Assembly (NCBI RefSeq): GCF_004345365.1
Contig: NZ_SLVF01000021.1
Span: 1 to 64,000 of the forward strand
Direction: 5' to 3'
Length of the DNA stretch: 64,000 nucleotides
Source of the DNA: Kribbella sp. VKM Ac-2568
GTDB taxonomy: Bacteria; Actinomycetota; Actinomycetes; Propionibacteriales; Kribbellaceae
A program made the translations under genes and the position numbers. This document shows, piece after piece, positions 43,654 to 52,791 of this stretch (its first letter is position 1; every line of letters starts with the position of its first letter). The notes below the pieces were generated by a model. The model was not told where the DNA came from, made no database searches, and saw nothing but the letters and a program-made list of their open reading frames with translations.

Positions 43654-44348
43654 GGGCTGACGCCGTTCTGGGTGGCTGCCTGCGGCTGCGGATTCTGGGT
43701 CGGCCGTACCCACCGCACGTTCGACACCTTGCTCCTGCTGGGCGTCGGCGCCGCCATCGGCCTGATCGTCACCAACTGACCCCGGCCGCTCGACGTCGCG
43801 GGCCGGATGCAGGCGGGTAGACCATTCCCGCCGCCCATTCGCGGCGCTGAGAGCCCTATGTCGTGATCGCCGGGAACCCAATAGGGCGATCGCGACATAA
43901 GACAGGTATGCGGTGACAATTCCTGCCGCACTGTCGACGTCGTGTTGAGTAGGTGGCTTTGTGAATTCGTCGTCCGGCAAGAAGGTGAATCGTTGGACGC
44001 GGTGCTCGCGGTTGGCGGAACTGAACGCCGCCATGAACCTGTTTGAGAGATTGTAGATCTGGATTTGGGTGCGGTGGATGACTCGTGAACTTATAGGAAG
44101 CCCAGGGATTATTATGAGTGACGAGACGAGTTTGTCATCCACCGCAGCGGTGATTTGCCGTCGCCCGGCTGAGTGAAACTCCTCGGCATTTCGATACCTG
44201 TGGAGACATCCGGCCGCTGACGGGCCGGATCTGGTAGCCGTCGATTGTTCGGTCGACGGCTGCTCACGCACGTTTTGTGCGCCAAAACGACCTGAGGTGC
44301 TTCAGCCTGCCCATTTTCAGCTGAGTCGCGCCCGTCTGGGGTGGAATT
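43654..44348. other. Intergenic region before the heparinase-like gene
   Basis: At 43660-43782 a plus-strand fragment encodes CGCGFWVGRTHRTFDTLLL and GVGAAIGLIVTN, the end of a small membrane protein without a start. A long hairpin lies at 43857-43899. The rest shows no gene. The GTG start of the next gene has GGGGTGG upstream. Confidence 0.4.
43857..43899. repeat. 15-bp hairpin with one mismatch
   Basis: TATGTCGTGATCGCC (43857-43871) pairs with GGCGATCGCGACATA (43885-43899) across a 13-nt loop, with one mismatched position. It may be a terminator, a mobile-element end or a small inverted-repeat element. No T-run follows on the plus strand. Confidence 0.55.
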
Positions 44349-46202
44349 GTGAGGAAGCGGAAGACGGCTTGGCGACATGGCCGGTTGATCTGCGGGGTAG
44401 TGGTGTTCGCCGTCGTCACCGTGTTCGCGGCGACCGGGATGGCGGACCGCGGCATCCGGGACCTGTTGCAGGCGCGGGCGCACGTGACCGGTACCTACAC
44501 CTGCCCGGGCTACAGCGGCATCGACAGCGCCAACCCGGTCACGGACCTGAGGAGGGACACCTTCACGTGGGGCGACTTCGGGCCAGCCAAGGTGGGCGAC
44601 GGCAAGGGCGACATCGACTGGCGGCTCAACCCGTACAAGAACCCGAGCTGGTACATGTGGTTGCACTCGCTGCGGTGGCTCGGGCTCGGCATCAGCGCCG
44701 CCAGCAAGGGTGACAGGGCGGCGCTGGCCCACGTGACCGCGATCGTGGAGGACTGGGTGCATGACAACCCGTACTCCTGGAAGAACGACGTCGGCGCCTA
44801 CGAGTCGACCATGCACCGCACGAACGTGCTGATCTGCACCCGGCAGGCGATCCTGTCCGGGCTGAGGGTGCCTACCCTGCCGGCCGGCTACTCCTGGCTC
44901 GACAAGGCGCTGGTCGAACACGCGAAGTTCCTGATCAAGAACTACAGCGGAGACGGGAACCACGGCACCGACGAGGCCCTGGCGCTGTTCGGTGTCGGGT
45001 GCACGCTGAACCGACCGTCCTACCTGCACACCGCGGAGAGCCGGCTGACGAACGCGATCAAGACGGCGATCGACAGCGCGGGCTCCACCAACGAGCAGTC
45101 CACCGCCTACGCGCAGTTCAACTACACGCTCTGGGGCCGGGCCGAAGCGGTCCTGAAGCAGTGTGGCGCCGATCCCGGTACGACGATCAGCAAACGCCGG
45201 GCCCTGATGGCGAACTGGCTCGCGCTCGCCACCAACTCACTCGGCCGGCTGCACCAGATCGGCGACTCCGAGGCCGTCAAGACGATGTCGGACCCCGGCA
45301 CCCCGCTCGAGTACGCCGCCTCGCTCGGGACCAAGGGAGTCGCGCCGACCCAGCGGATCGGCATCTTCGACGCCGGCTACGTGTTCGGCCGGACCGGCTG
45401 GGGACAGACCCGCCCCTTCTCGCAGGAGTCGACTTACAGCATCCGCTTCGGGCCTGCCCGCGAGAAGCACGGGCACAACGACCACATGGCGATCACATAC
45501 ACCTCGCGGGGACGCGAGATCCTCGTTGACGGCGGTCACGCGGGCTACCAGACCGACAAGTGGCGGGCCTGGGCCAGGAGCCAGGCCGCGCACAACTCAC
45601 TGACCACGCCGATGACGCCGGACCGGAACTTCGCCACCACGCTGAAACGGTCGCGGATCGAGCCGGACTCCGAGTTCTACGAGTTCACCGACCAGCCGGG
45701 CACCGGGATCGACCGGACCCGCGGCGTACTGGTGCTCAAGGATCCCGACCTGCTGGTCGTGCTTGACCAGGCCACTTCGACGACACCCCAGCAGTTCCAG
45801 ACCCTGTGGCACCTGCCGGACGACCAGAACGTCACGGTCCGCTCGCCGACCACCGCGGTGGCGAAGAAGCCGGGTGGCGGAACCCAGACGTTCCTGTTCC
45901 AGATCCCGTACCGCCAGCAGTTGCCGACCGACGCGATCCAGGTCGAGAAGGGCGAGTCCGACCCGGTCCAGGGCTGGCACTACCCGGACATCTTCACCCG
46001 CAAACCGGCCCCGACGGTGATGTTCAACCGCTCCGGCCAGTCCGCGACGATCCTGTCCGTCATCGCGCCGGTCAAGACCTCGCAGCCGGCGAGGTACACC
46101 GCACGCCGGGCCGGCTCGACGCTGATCGTGGACCTGAACATCGACGGCCACCACACGTCGATCGGCGTCACCCCGGGAGGCACGCTGCACCGCCTCACGT
46201 GA
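44349..46202 (+). CDS. Secreted heparinase II/III-type polysaccharide lyase
   Basis: The 617-residue protein begins with a signal peptide (RKRKTAWRHGR, then LICGVVVFAVVTVFAATG). An alpha-toroid domain (WMWLHSLRWLGLG and STMHRTNVLICTRQAIL-like helices) follows. A beta-sandwich comes next, with AREKHGHNDHMAITYTSRG, the heparinase II/III signature with clustered His residues. It likely degrades an acidic or sulfated polysaccharide outside the cell; the substrate is not predictable. It stands alone, with no sugar transporter nearby. The start is GTG. Confidence 0.87.
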   Translation: MRKRKTAWRHGRLICGVVVFAVVTVFAATGMADRGIRDLLQARAHVTGTYTCPGYSGIDSANPVTDLRRDTFTWGDFGPAKVGDGKGDIDWRLNPYKNPSWYMWLHSLRWLGLGISAASKGDRAALAHVTAIVEDWVHDNPYSWKNDVGAYESTMHRTNVLICTRQAILSGLRVPTLPAGYSWLDKALVEHAKFLIKNYSGDGNHGTDEALALFGVGCTLNRPSYLHTAESRLTNAIKTAIDSAGSTNEQSTAYAQFNYTLWGRAEAVLKQCGADPGTTISKRRALMANWLALATNSLGRLHQIGDSEAVKTMSDPGTPLEYAASLGTKGVAPTQRIGIFDAGYVFGRTGWGQTRPFSQESTYSIRFGPAREKHGHNDHMAITYTSRGREILVDGGHAGYQTDKWRAWARSQAAHNSLTTPMTPDRNFATTLKRSRIEPDSEFYEFTDQPGTGIDRTRGVLVLKDPDLLVVLDQATSTTPQQFQTLWHLPDDQNVTVRSPTTAVAKKPGGGTQTFLFQIPYRQQLPTDAIQVEKGESDPVQGWHYPDIFTRKPAPTVMFNRSGQSATILSVIAPVKTSQPARYTARRAGSTLIVDLNIDGHHTSIGVTPGGTLHRLT

Positions 46203-46315
46203 GTCGGAGAAAGCCCCGGCTCGATGCCTGCCGGATCCGCTGATCCCCCTCAGAACAAAGAGAAACCCGGGGCCACATCCCGTCCTTGGTGGTCACCGGG
46301 AACGAGGAGACTCAG

Positions 46316-46624
46316 CTTCTTGAGGTCGGTCACGTGGGTGCCGGTCTTCTTCGCGAGCTGGGCCAGCGCGCGGTTGTGGTCCAGCCGGGTCAGCGCCGAG
46401 AACCGCTCGGCCGGGATGTCCGGGGCGTTGCTGCGGGCGATCAGCGCGTTGGTGTTGGCCGGGTTGCCGGTCGCGGTGATCCGGATGTCGTCCGCCGCGT
46501 GCTCGTTCAGCGCCTTGCCCTGGACGGTGAAGATCGCGCCGTTCGCCTCCAGCAGGTCGCCGCGCTCCATCCCCCTGGTCCGGGGGCGGGCGCCGACCAG
46601 CAGGGCCACGTTCGCGCCGTCGCG
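46316..46624 (-). pseudogene. Malate dehydrogenase internal fragment
   Basis: About 103 codons match NAD-dependent malate dehydrogenase: DGANVALLVGARPRT, MERGDLLEANGAIFTVQG, ALNEHAADDIRI, TGNPANTNALIARS and LTRLDHNRALAQLA. The N-terminal dinucleotide motif and the catalytic His region are both missing. The frame is open, so decay seems recent. The functional mdh must be elsewhere. It may be a recombination relic or a passenger picked up with the island. Confidence 0.85.
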
Positions 46625-46819
46625 AGCCGTCCAGCCTGCTGGTCGAGACGATCCACCTTGCGATCCGACGTCGGAGTGGTGAACCGGCCTTGTTCTGCGG
46701 GAATTCAACTCGACGCTTTGCCGGGCGCAAGCCCGGGGTGGATCAGATCGAGCACCTGCAGAAACTGTGAGACAGCACAGCCGTCCCGTCGAAGACTCGA
46801 CAGGACGGCTGTGACCCTA

Positions 46820-47337
46820 TTACGGGGTCCAGGCTGAATCCGACTTGCAGCTGGCGCACATCGTGGCTCCAAGGCTCACCGTGTTGCGCGGAGATACGGA
46901 GTAGGTGACTCGCTTCCACATCGTTACGTTGAAAGTCCCCCACGGCTGGCAAGTGACACGCCCGTCACCGTGGTAACGGGGGATTCGGTACGCCTGAACG
47001 AGGCCTCCCGGTGACAGTCCGTAACGCTTTCCCGGCTCGGTAGGTACCGTCCGCCCGCTCATCACCGTGTTGGTGGTGGCCGACGTGTGGCCGTTCGACC
47101 CATCCAATGACGTCCGAAACAGAGATCTGCACGCTAGCCACGAACGGAACCTTGATTTCCGTCGCCGTCGTCGCCGATGCACTGTGCTTGTTTCCGTTGC
47201 TGAATGATTGGTCGCCGACTCCATCTGACTGGTCGAGTACGACCATGTCATCGTTCCGGCACGGTCCTCCTCGTACCAGTAGTCGGAGCCCGTGTCGCGG
47301 TCGGTGAAATCGCGCGGAATGCCGACTGGTGCCGTCA
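46820..47337 (-). pseudogene. Secreted beta-rich protein relic (pore-forming-toxin-like pattern)
   Basis: Two frames together give CSMTAPVGIPRDFTDRDTG, YWYEEDRAGTMTWSYSTSQ. In another frame follow QSFSNGNKHSASATTATEI and KVPFVASVQISVSD, then back to TSATTNTVMSGRTVP and a Cys-rich tail (CASCKSDSAWTP). The alternating Ser/Thr pattern with a long amphipathic strand resembles aerolysin/ETX-type beta proteins, but this is pattern only. Two frameshifts, and no clear signal peptide in frame. Confidence 0.4.
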
Positions 47338-47503
47338 TGCTGCAGTAGACGTCAGGCCACCGTCCGGCGGTGTGACAAGAAGCGCGGAGGCGGTAACGGC
47401 CGCGGCGGCTCTTCTCGCACCGGGACCTCGGTCTGGCGCTCACGACATAGGGAAGGGTGAGGCCCTCGAGCGGGGCAGAATCGGGTGCGCTTCAGGAGGA
47501 TGG

Positions 47504-48157
47504 ATGAGAGTGATGACAAGGCCAGCGCCGGACCAGGGGGAGTTCGAGGGGATGGCGGGTTCGCTGGCGACGATGAGTGACCGGGAGTTGTGGCGCCGGG
47601 CGAGCGACGGGGGGACGGAGTCGTTCGCCCGGTTGTTCGACCGGCACGCCAAGGCGGTCTACAACTTCCTGTTCCGCCGTACGGCGTCCTGGAGCGACGC
47701 GGAGGACCTCACTTCCTCGGTGTTCCTGCACGCCTGGCGCCGTCGAGAACAAGTTGTTCTCGTGCACGAGTCAGCCCTTCCCTGGCTCCTGCGTACCGCG
47801 GACTACGTGTATCGCAACGAGCGGCGCAAACAGCACTTCCGCTGGGCGACCGTGCTGAAGCATGTCCCGATGACCGATGAGCCGGATCTTGCCGATGGCG
47901 TCGCGTCGCGAGTCGACGACGAACGCGAGGCCGGTCGGTTGCGCCGGCTGCTGCACAAGTTGCCCCGGCAGGAACGCGAGATCGTCGAGCTCTGCTTCTG
48001 GGCGGGCCTCGACCAGCAGGCCGCCGCCGTCGCGCTCGACATTCCACTCGGCACGGTGAAGTCGCGGCTGGCGCGGGCCCGCAAACGCCTCCGCGGCCTC
48101 ACTGTCGCTGATACTCCCACCCGTGGCACGGACGATTCCCTGGAGAGCCTGTCATGA
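47504..48157 (+). CDS. ECF sigma factor
   Basis: The 217-residue sigma factor has region 2 as LWRRASDGGTESFARLFD, HAKAVYNFLFRR and DAEDLTSSVFLHAW. Region 4 is LLHKLPRQEREIVELCFWAG with an HTH (QQAAAVALDIPLGTVKSRLARARKRL). AGGAGG lies just upstream of the ATG at 47504; another ATG at 47513 is possible. The stop overlaps the next gene's start (ATGA), so the two form a sigma/anti-sigma-like pair. Confidence 0.9.
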   Translation: MRVMTRPAPDQGEFEGMAGSLATMSDRELWRRASDGGTESFARLFDRHAKAVYNFLFRRTASWSDAEDLTSSVFLHAWRRREQVVLVHESALPWLLRTADYVYRNERRKQHFRWATVLKHVPMTDEPDLADGVASRVDDEREAGRLRRLLHKLPRQEREIVELCFWAGLDQQAAAVALDIPLGTVKSRLARARKRLRGLTVADTPTRGTDDSLESLS

Positions 48158-49002
48158 ACGAACTACTCACCCGTCGTCCTGAACGCCCCATGCCGGCCGG
48201 ACACCACGAGAAGCGCCGCTCCGAACTGCTCGAAGCGATCGGAGGAGAGGCTGAGACTCCCCGGCGTCGCTCAGCCACCCCCCTGCTGGCAGCCGCGGCA
48301 GTTCTCGCGGTGGTCGGCGGCCTCGCGTTCGGAGTACCGGCGCTTCGTGACAACGCACAGCCTCCCGTGGGCGCCACGTCGGAGGGATCCAGCACCGAGG
48401 ACGGCGTCGGTGAGAAGCCGGCCGTCCGGACCTTGTCCGCGGCCGAGCAGGCCCGCTTCCTTGCGGACTGCATCAAGGCGGTCGACAAGGCCACGACCGG
48501 TCAGCCGCTCCGAATCAAGTACTTGCAGGCGGTCGACGGGTTCGAGTTCACCAAAGTGTCCGATCCAGGTCAGGTCAGGTCGTGGCTGATCATCAGGGCA
48601 ACCTTCGGTTCCACGCGCCTACGCCAGTCCAAGGTCGGCGCCGTGCTCTGTGGACGCAACGGAGCGGGGGTGATCAGCGATGCCGTGAAGGTGATCAGCG
48701 ATGCCGTGAATGCCCCTCACGCAGCAAGCGGCTCGCTCATGTCCACCCCGGTCACAGCGCTGGCTCTCAACGCTGGGCTCGCGCTCAACACCGTCACCCG
48801 GGTCACGTCGCAGAAGGGCAGCGGTCCACAGGTCGAGGCCGCCCTGCGAGGCGGCTATTGGTTCACGCCGACGCCGGGCCACGACAAGCTCTTCGGAGGC
48901 CGCTCGGACGACCACGGCCTCTTCGGAGAGACGATTCGCGCCTATGACGTCAACAACAAGCTGGTCTACACCACCGGGATCACGGTCCGTTGGGACAGGT
49001 GA
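48154..49002 (+). CDS. Membrane-anchored partner of the ECF sigma factor (anti-sigma-like)
   Basis: The 282-residue protein has a short cytoplasmic N-terminus (LTRRPERPMPAGHHEKRR), one transmembrane helix (TPLLAAAAVLAVVGGLAFG), and a roughly 210-residue extracellular domain with two Cys. There is no zinc-binding anti-sigma motif. Position and coupling suggest it controls the sigma factor, as similar one-TM proteins do in actinomycetes. A 20-bp tandem duplication (48670-48709) repeats VISDAVK/VISDAVN. Confidence 0.75.
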   Translation: MNELLTRRPERPMPAGHHEKRRSELLEAIGGEAETPRRRSATPLLAAAAVLAVVGGLAFGVPALRDNAQPPVGATSEGSSTEDGVGEKPAVRTLSAAEQARFLADCIKAVDKATTGQPLRIKYLQAVDGFEFTKVSDPGQVRSWLIIRATFGSTRLRQSKVGAVLCGRNGAGVISDAVKVISDAVNAPHAASGSLMSTPVTALALNAGLALNTVTRVTSQKGSGPQVEAALRGGYWFTPTPGHDKLFGGRSDDHGLFGETIRAYDVNNKLVYTTGITVRWDR

Positions 49003-49048
49003 AGCTGCTCGCCGATCCCCCGATTCGTCAGACCGTCGGCGGCCAACC

Positions 49049-49158
49049 GTGCGATCTGCCCGAAGGTGCGCAAGCCGGTGGCCGCCAAGGCTCTCGATGA
49101 CGCGCTCCGGTCGATCTACGACGACGGGAAGCAACTGCCGAACGCTCCCGCTAACTAG
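49049..49158 (+). pseudogene. C-terminal fragment of an unknown protein
   Basis: An open stretch reads CPKVRKPVAAKALDDALRS then IYDDGKQLPNAPAN and a TAG at 49156-49158. It looks like a genuine C-terminus of a helical protein, but no start or upstream portion is present. It is followed at once by the IS630 relic, which probably inserted into or beside it. Confidence 0.35.
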
Positions 49159-49161
49159 TGC

Positions 49162-49470
49162 GGCGCCGTCTATGTGATGGACAACTACGCCACGCACAAA
49201 CGCGTCGAGGTCCGCGACTGGCTCGCCGCGAACCCGCGGATCAAGGTCCACTTCACTCCCAGCTCGGGATCCTGGCTGAACATGATCGAGGTCTGGTTCG
49301 GCATCATCGAACGCCAAGCCATCCACCGCGGCACCTTCAGACCCGTCCACGACGTCAACACCAAGATCCGCGCCTTCATCACCGGCTGTAACGACCGCTG
49401 CCGCCCCTTCGTCTGGACCAAAACCGCCGACCAAGATCCTCACCAGAGCCAACCGTCAAACAACTTCAGA
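49162..49470 (+). pseudogene. IS630-family transposase C-terminal relic
   Basis: The reading VYVMDNYATHKRVEVRDWL contains the second catalytic Asp. FTPSSGSWLNMIEVWFGII contains the final Glu of the DDE triad. AFITGCNDRCRPFVWTKTA follows, the typical end. After KTA a one-base shift breaks the last residues (KILTRANRQTTS in another frame). The N-terminal two thirds are gone. Confidence 0.8.
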
Positions 49471-49757
49471 CTCGGTACCTCGCGCTCGATCGACGGGCCG
49501 CTGATCCTTGGGTCGGACATCGCTCATGAGGGCAGCCTGGTCGCGACAACTTCGTCGCGCGGGCTCGCTACTGGGCCGAAGATGCATGCCTCATGTAGGC
49601 CCGTCGAGCAGCAGAGTTGTAGCAACAGGCCGTTGTCCAGGCGACTCCCTGAAACTGGAAAGAGAAGCTACGCGGCGGCGTTGTAGATAGGGTCTGGTGC
49701 ACGGAGAAGTGTCATCTGAGTTGGGGTGTCGCGAGGCTGGCCTGGAAGGATGTTGCT

Positions 49758-50066
49758 GTGCCCAGGCCTTATCCGCGTGAGTTCCGTGACGACGTGGTTC
49801 GTGTTGCCCGTGACCGAGGGCCTGGTGTGACGGTCGAGCAGATCGCCAGGGACTTCGGGGTACACCCGATGACGCGGTTCAAGCGGCTGCGTCAGGCCGA
49901 GGTGGACGAGGGCGCGAGGCCAGGTGTGTCCCGGGGTGAGTCGGCCGAGCTGCGGGAGGCCCGCCGGCGGATCAAGCTGCTGGAGCATGAGAACGAGGTG
50001 CTGCGCCGCGCGGCGGCGTACCTGTCGCAGGCCAGCCTTGCGGGAAAAGGCTCTACCCGCTCGTGA
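49758..50066 (+). CDS. IS3-family transposase OrfA
   Basis: The 102-residue DNA-binding protein reads YPREFRDDVVRVARDRG, VTVEQIARDFGVHPMTR and LREARRRIKLLEHENEVL. These are an HTH followed by the leucine-zipper-like helix of IS3 OrfA. GTG start. The end overlaps the start of OrfB by a few bases, as needed for the usual frameshift fusion. Intact, but useless without OrfB. Confidence 0.85.
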   Translation: MPRPYPREFRDDVVRVARDRGPGVTVEQIARDFGVHPMTRFKRLRQAEVDEGARPGVSRGESAELREARRRIKLLEHENEVLRRAAAYLSQASLAGKGSTRS

Positions 50067-50628
50067 GCGAGCTGGCTGCTGCCGCGGTTCCGGTGGCGGT
50101 GACGTGCCGGGTACTGAAGATTGCTCGCGAGCCGTACTACCGCTGGCTGGTTCGGCCGGTCACTCCTGCCGAGCTCGAGCAGGCCTACCGGGCCAACGCG
50201 TTGGTCGACGCGCGACCCGGCGTTCGGGTACCGGTTCCTGGTCGACGAGGCCCGCGATGCTGGTGAGCCGATGGCGGATCGGACCGCGTGGCGAATCTGT
50301 TCTGGCATGGGCTGGTGGAGCGTGTTCGGCAAGAGGAGGCGTGGCAAGAACGGCAAGAAGCCCGGGCCACCGGTCCATGGCGACCTCGTCCGCGTGACTT
50401 CACCGCCACCGCACCGAACCGGCTGTGGCTCGCCGACATCACCGGACACCACACCAGCGAAGGCAAGCTCTACTGTGCGCGATCAAGGACGTCTACTCGA
50501 ACAGGATCGTGGGCTACTCCATCAACTCGCGGATGAAATCCCGGATCGCGGTGGCCGCGCTCGGCAACGCGGTCGCCCGCCGCAACGAGGTCACCGGCTG
50601 TGTCCTGCACACCGACCGCGGATCGCAG

Positions 50629-52116
50629 GGCGGATTCAATCGGTTGTCGCAACACCTCGGACACGGAGGTTTGCGATGGGGCGGGGAAAGAACCGGTTGC
50701 CGGAGGTGTCGGCGGGTGCGCGGCGGCAGTGGGCGGCGGATCGAGCACTGCGACCGCCGATGCGTTCACCGGGCCGGCCTGAGCCCTCGCGTGCGGTGCA
50801 GCGTGAGTTCTGGCGGCTGATCGCGTCGGGCGTGACGACGGTCGAGGCCGCTGAGTCCGTTGGTGTGTCGTGGCCGGTCGGGGCCCGCTGGTTCCGTCAC
50901 GCTGGCGGCATGCCGCCGATCAGCCTGGACGAGCCCACGGGGCGGTACTTGTCGTTCGCGGAGCGGGAGGAGATCGCGCTGCTGCGCGCCAAGGAGGTCG
51001 GCGTGCGCGAGATCGCCCGCCGGATCGGACGTGACCCCGGGACGGTCTCTCGCGAGCTTCGTCGCAACGCGGCGACCAGGAGCGGCAAGCAGGTCTACCG
51101 GGCCTTGGTGGCGCAGTGGAAAGCGCAGCAGGCCGCGAAGCGCCCGAAGACAGCCAAGCTGGTGAACAACGACAGGTTGCGTGAGTACGTGCAGGAGCGG
51201 CTGGATGGGAGCGTCCACCGACCCGACGGCACGATCGTCGCGGGCCCCGAGACCCCCGTATGGAAAGGGCTGAACAAACCGCACCGGCAGGACCGGCGAT
51301 GGGCGACGGCGTGGAGTCCGGAACAGATCTCCCAGCGGCTCCGGGTCGACTTCCCCGATGATGAGTCCATGCGCATCAGTCATGAGGCGATCTACCAGTC
51401 GCTGTTCATCCAGCGGCGTGGCGCGCTCAAGCGAGAGCTGGTCGCGTGTCTGCGCACGGGCCGGGCGCTGCGGGAACCGCGAGCCCGATCACGCAACAAG
51501 CCACGGGGGCATGTCACCGCGGATGTCGTCCTCAGCGAACGCCCCGCCGAAGCCGCCGATCGCGCCGTTCCAGGGCACTGGGAGGGGGATCTGATCATCG
51601 GGACGGGCCGATCCGCGATCGGCACGCTCGTCGAGCGCAGCAGCCGATCCACGCTCCTGGTGCATCTGCCCCGGCTGGAGGGCTGGGGCGAGAAACCACC
51701 CGTGAAGAACGGTCCGTCGCTTGGCGGCTACGGCGCCGTCGCGATGAACGCCGCGTTAGCTGCCTCGATCACACGGCTACCAGAACAGCTGCGTCAGACG
51801 CTCACCTGGGACCGCGGGAAGGAACTGTCCGGGCATGCGCAGCTCACCCTCGATACCGGGACAAAGGTGTTCTTCGCCGACCCGCACTCGCCATGGCAGC
51901 GACCGACGAACGAGAACACGAATGGCCTGCTGCGCCAGTACTTCCCGAAGGGCACCGATCTATCCAGGTGGTCCGCCGAGGACCTCGAAGCCGTCGCCCT
52001 CGCGATCAACAACCGGCCCCGCAAGATCCTCGACTGGCGAACCCCGGCCGAGGTCTTCGAGGAGCAGCTACGCTCACTACAACAGCCCGGTGTTGCATCG
52101 ACCGGTTGAACTCGCC
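50629..52116 (+). mobile_element. IS30-family insertion sequence (1488 bp)
   Basis: The left end is GGCGGATTCAATCGG and the inverted right end is GGCGAGTTCAACCGG. The two continue as imperfect inverted repeats of about 27 bp ending GCAACACC. A 3-bp target duplication CAG flanks it (50626-50628 and 52117-52119). One transposase gene fills it. All parts look intact, so the element may be active. Confidence 0.92.
50676..52109 (+). CDS. IS30-family transposase
   Basis: The 477-residue DDE transposase has an N-terminal HTH (TTVEAAESVGVSWPVGAR), LSFAEREEIALLRAKEVG, and IARRIGRDPGTVSRELRR, the IS30 HTH. AWSPEQISQRLRVDFPD follows. The DDE core reads HWEGDLIIG, LTWDRGKELSGH and SPWQRPTNENTNGLLRQY. 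GGAGG lies 7 nt before the ATG. The open frame extends upstream into the IS3 orfB, but that is fortuitous. Confidence 0.93.
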   Translation: MGRGKNRLPEVSAGARRQWAADRALRPPMRSPGRPEPSRAVQREFWRLIASGVTTVEAAESVGVSWPVGARWFRHAGGMPPISLDEPTGRYLSFAEREEIALLRAKEVGVREIARRIGRDPGTVSRELRRNAATRSGKQVYRALVAQWKAQQAAKRPKTAKLVNNDRLREYVQERLDGSVHRPDGTIVAGPETPVWKGLNKPHRQDRRWATAWSPEQISQRLRVDFPDDESMRISHEAIYQSLFIQRRGALKRELVACLRTGRALREPRARSRNKPRGHVTADVVLSERPAEAADRAVPGHWEGDLIIGTGRSAIGTLVERSSRSTLLVHLPRLEGWGEKPPVKNGPSLGGYGAVAMNAALAASITRLPEQLRQTLTWDRGKELSGHAQLTLDTGTKVFFADPHSPWQRPTNENTNGLLRQYFPKGTDLSRWSAEDLEAVALAINNRPRKILDWRTPAEVFEEQLRSLQQPGVASTG

Positions 52117-52172
52117 CAGTTCCGGTCCAGGAAGTTCGTGCGCGCACTCGGTCGCCACGACTTCGTCATGCG

Positions 52173-52791
52173 GGAGTCTTCGCCTTCGCGGACGATCACG
52201 GAGGTCGTCTATAACCTTGATCATACTGAAGGTGCATTATTCGGATCTCATATAAGATGGTTCTAAGGGGCTCCTGCAGTTGGGGGCCGCTGTCCACGTC
52301 AGATCACCACTGGAGATCCTCTTGTCCGAGTAAATGGTCTACGCCATCCAGTTCCTTTGCCAGGAGCGGACGACGCTGCGTGTTCAGCCGCACTGGAGAG
52401 TCGGATCAGTCCCGTTCCGCTGATCCACGGCGTGACAGCTCCGGCCGCAGTACGGCTGGTGCTCCATATCTCCCACAGAATCTCCAACTGCCGACAGTGA
52501 CCAGGCTCTGGCAGATCCAGGCTGCGCTCCTACTTGCGTTCACCGGTGACCGCAACGCCCGAAGCGACCGCTTACGCCGAAGCGCGCAGGGCGACCCCAC
52601 CTCTCGATGAGGTCATTGCACGTCCAGTCGAACACGGCGATGAACACGTACTGAAGTTCACCGAGGCATGCCTTCGCGAGCATGGCTTGGCGCCCGACGC
52701 CGGTACGCTGCCGCGGCTGTGGCAGCCATCCAGCGGATCCGCGCCGGTGATGGCCTCCGAGGCAGAGCGCCATTATGAATGCAGGCGACCG
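52173..52791. other. Intergenic region after the IS elements
   Basis: The first 100 bp are AT-rich (52215-52262), unusual for this genome. From 52534 a plus-strand stretch reads DEVIARPVEHGDEHVLKFT then EACLREHGLAPDAG. This weakly resembles the C-terminal helix region of questin-oxidase-like proteins. No intact gene. Confidence 0.35.

Larger units (their letters stand above)
49690..52172 (+). mobile_element. IS3-family element, decayed and interrupted by IS30
   Basis: It contains orfA (49758-50066) and a frame-broken orfB whose pieces span the IS30 insertion. Homology ends about 52172 after FVMRE, where family members continue with MGRVGAAGDNA, so the right end is lost. The left boundary is only estimated. 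Removing 50629-52116 plus one CAG restores the orfB codons TDRGSQ-FRSRK. Confidence 0.75.
50063..52172 (+). pseudogene. IS3-family transposase OrfB, frameshifted and disrupted
   Basis: Pieces occur in order in three frames: LAAAAVPVAVTCRVLKIA, PAFGYRFLVDEA, RDFTATAPNRLWLADITG (first catalytic Asp), IKDVYSNRIVGYSINSRM, VLHTDRGSQ (second Asp), then after IS30 FRSRKFVRALGRHDFVMR. At least three frameshifts precede the IS30 insertion, so decay may be older than the insertion. Confidence 0.8.

Noticed and set aside
50121..50675. Upstream extension of the IS30 transposase frame
   Set aside because: It reads through IS3 orfB and the left inverted repeat; the ATG at 50676 has its own GGAGG.
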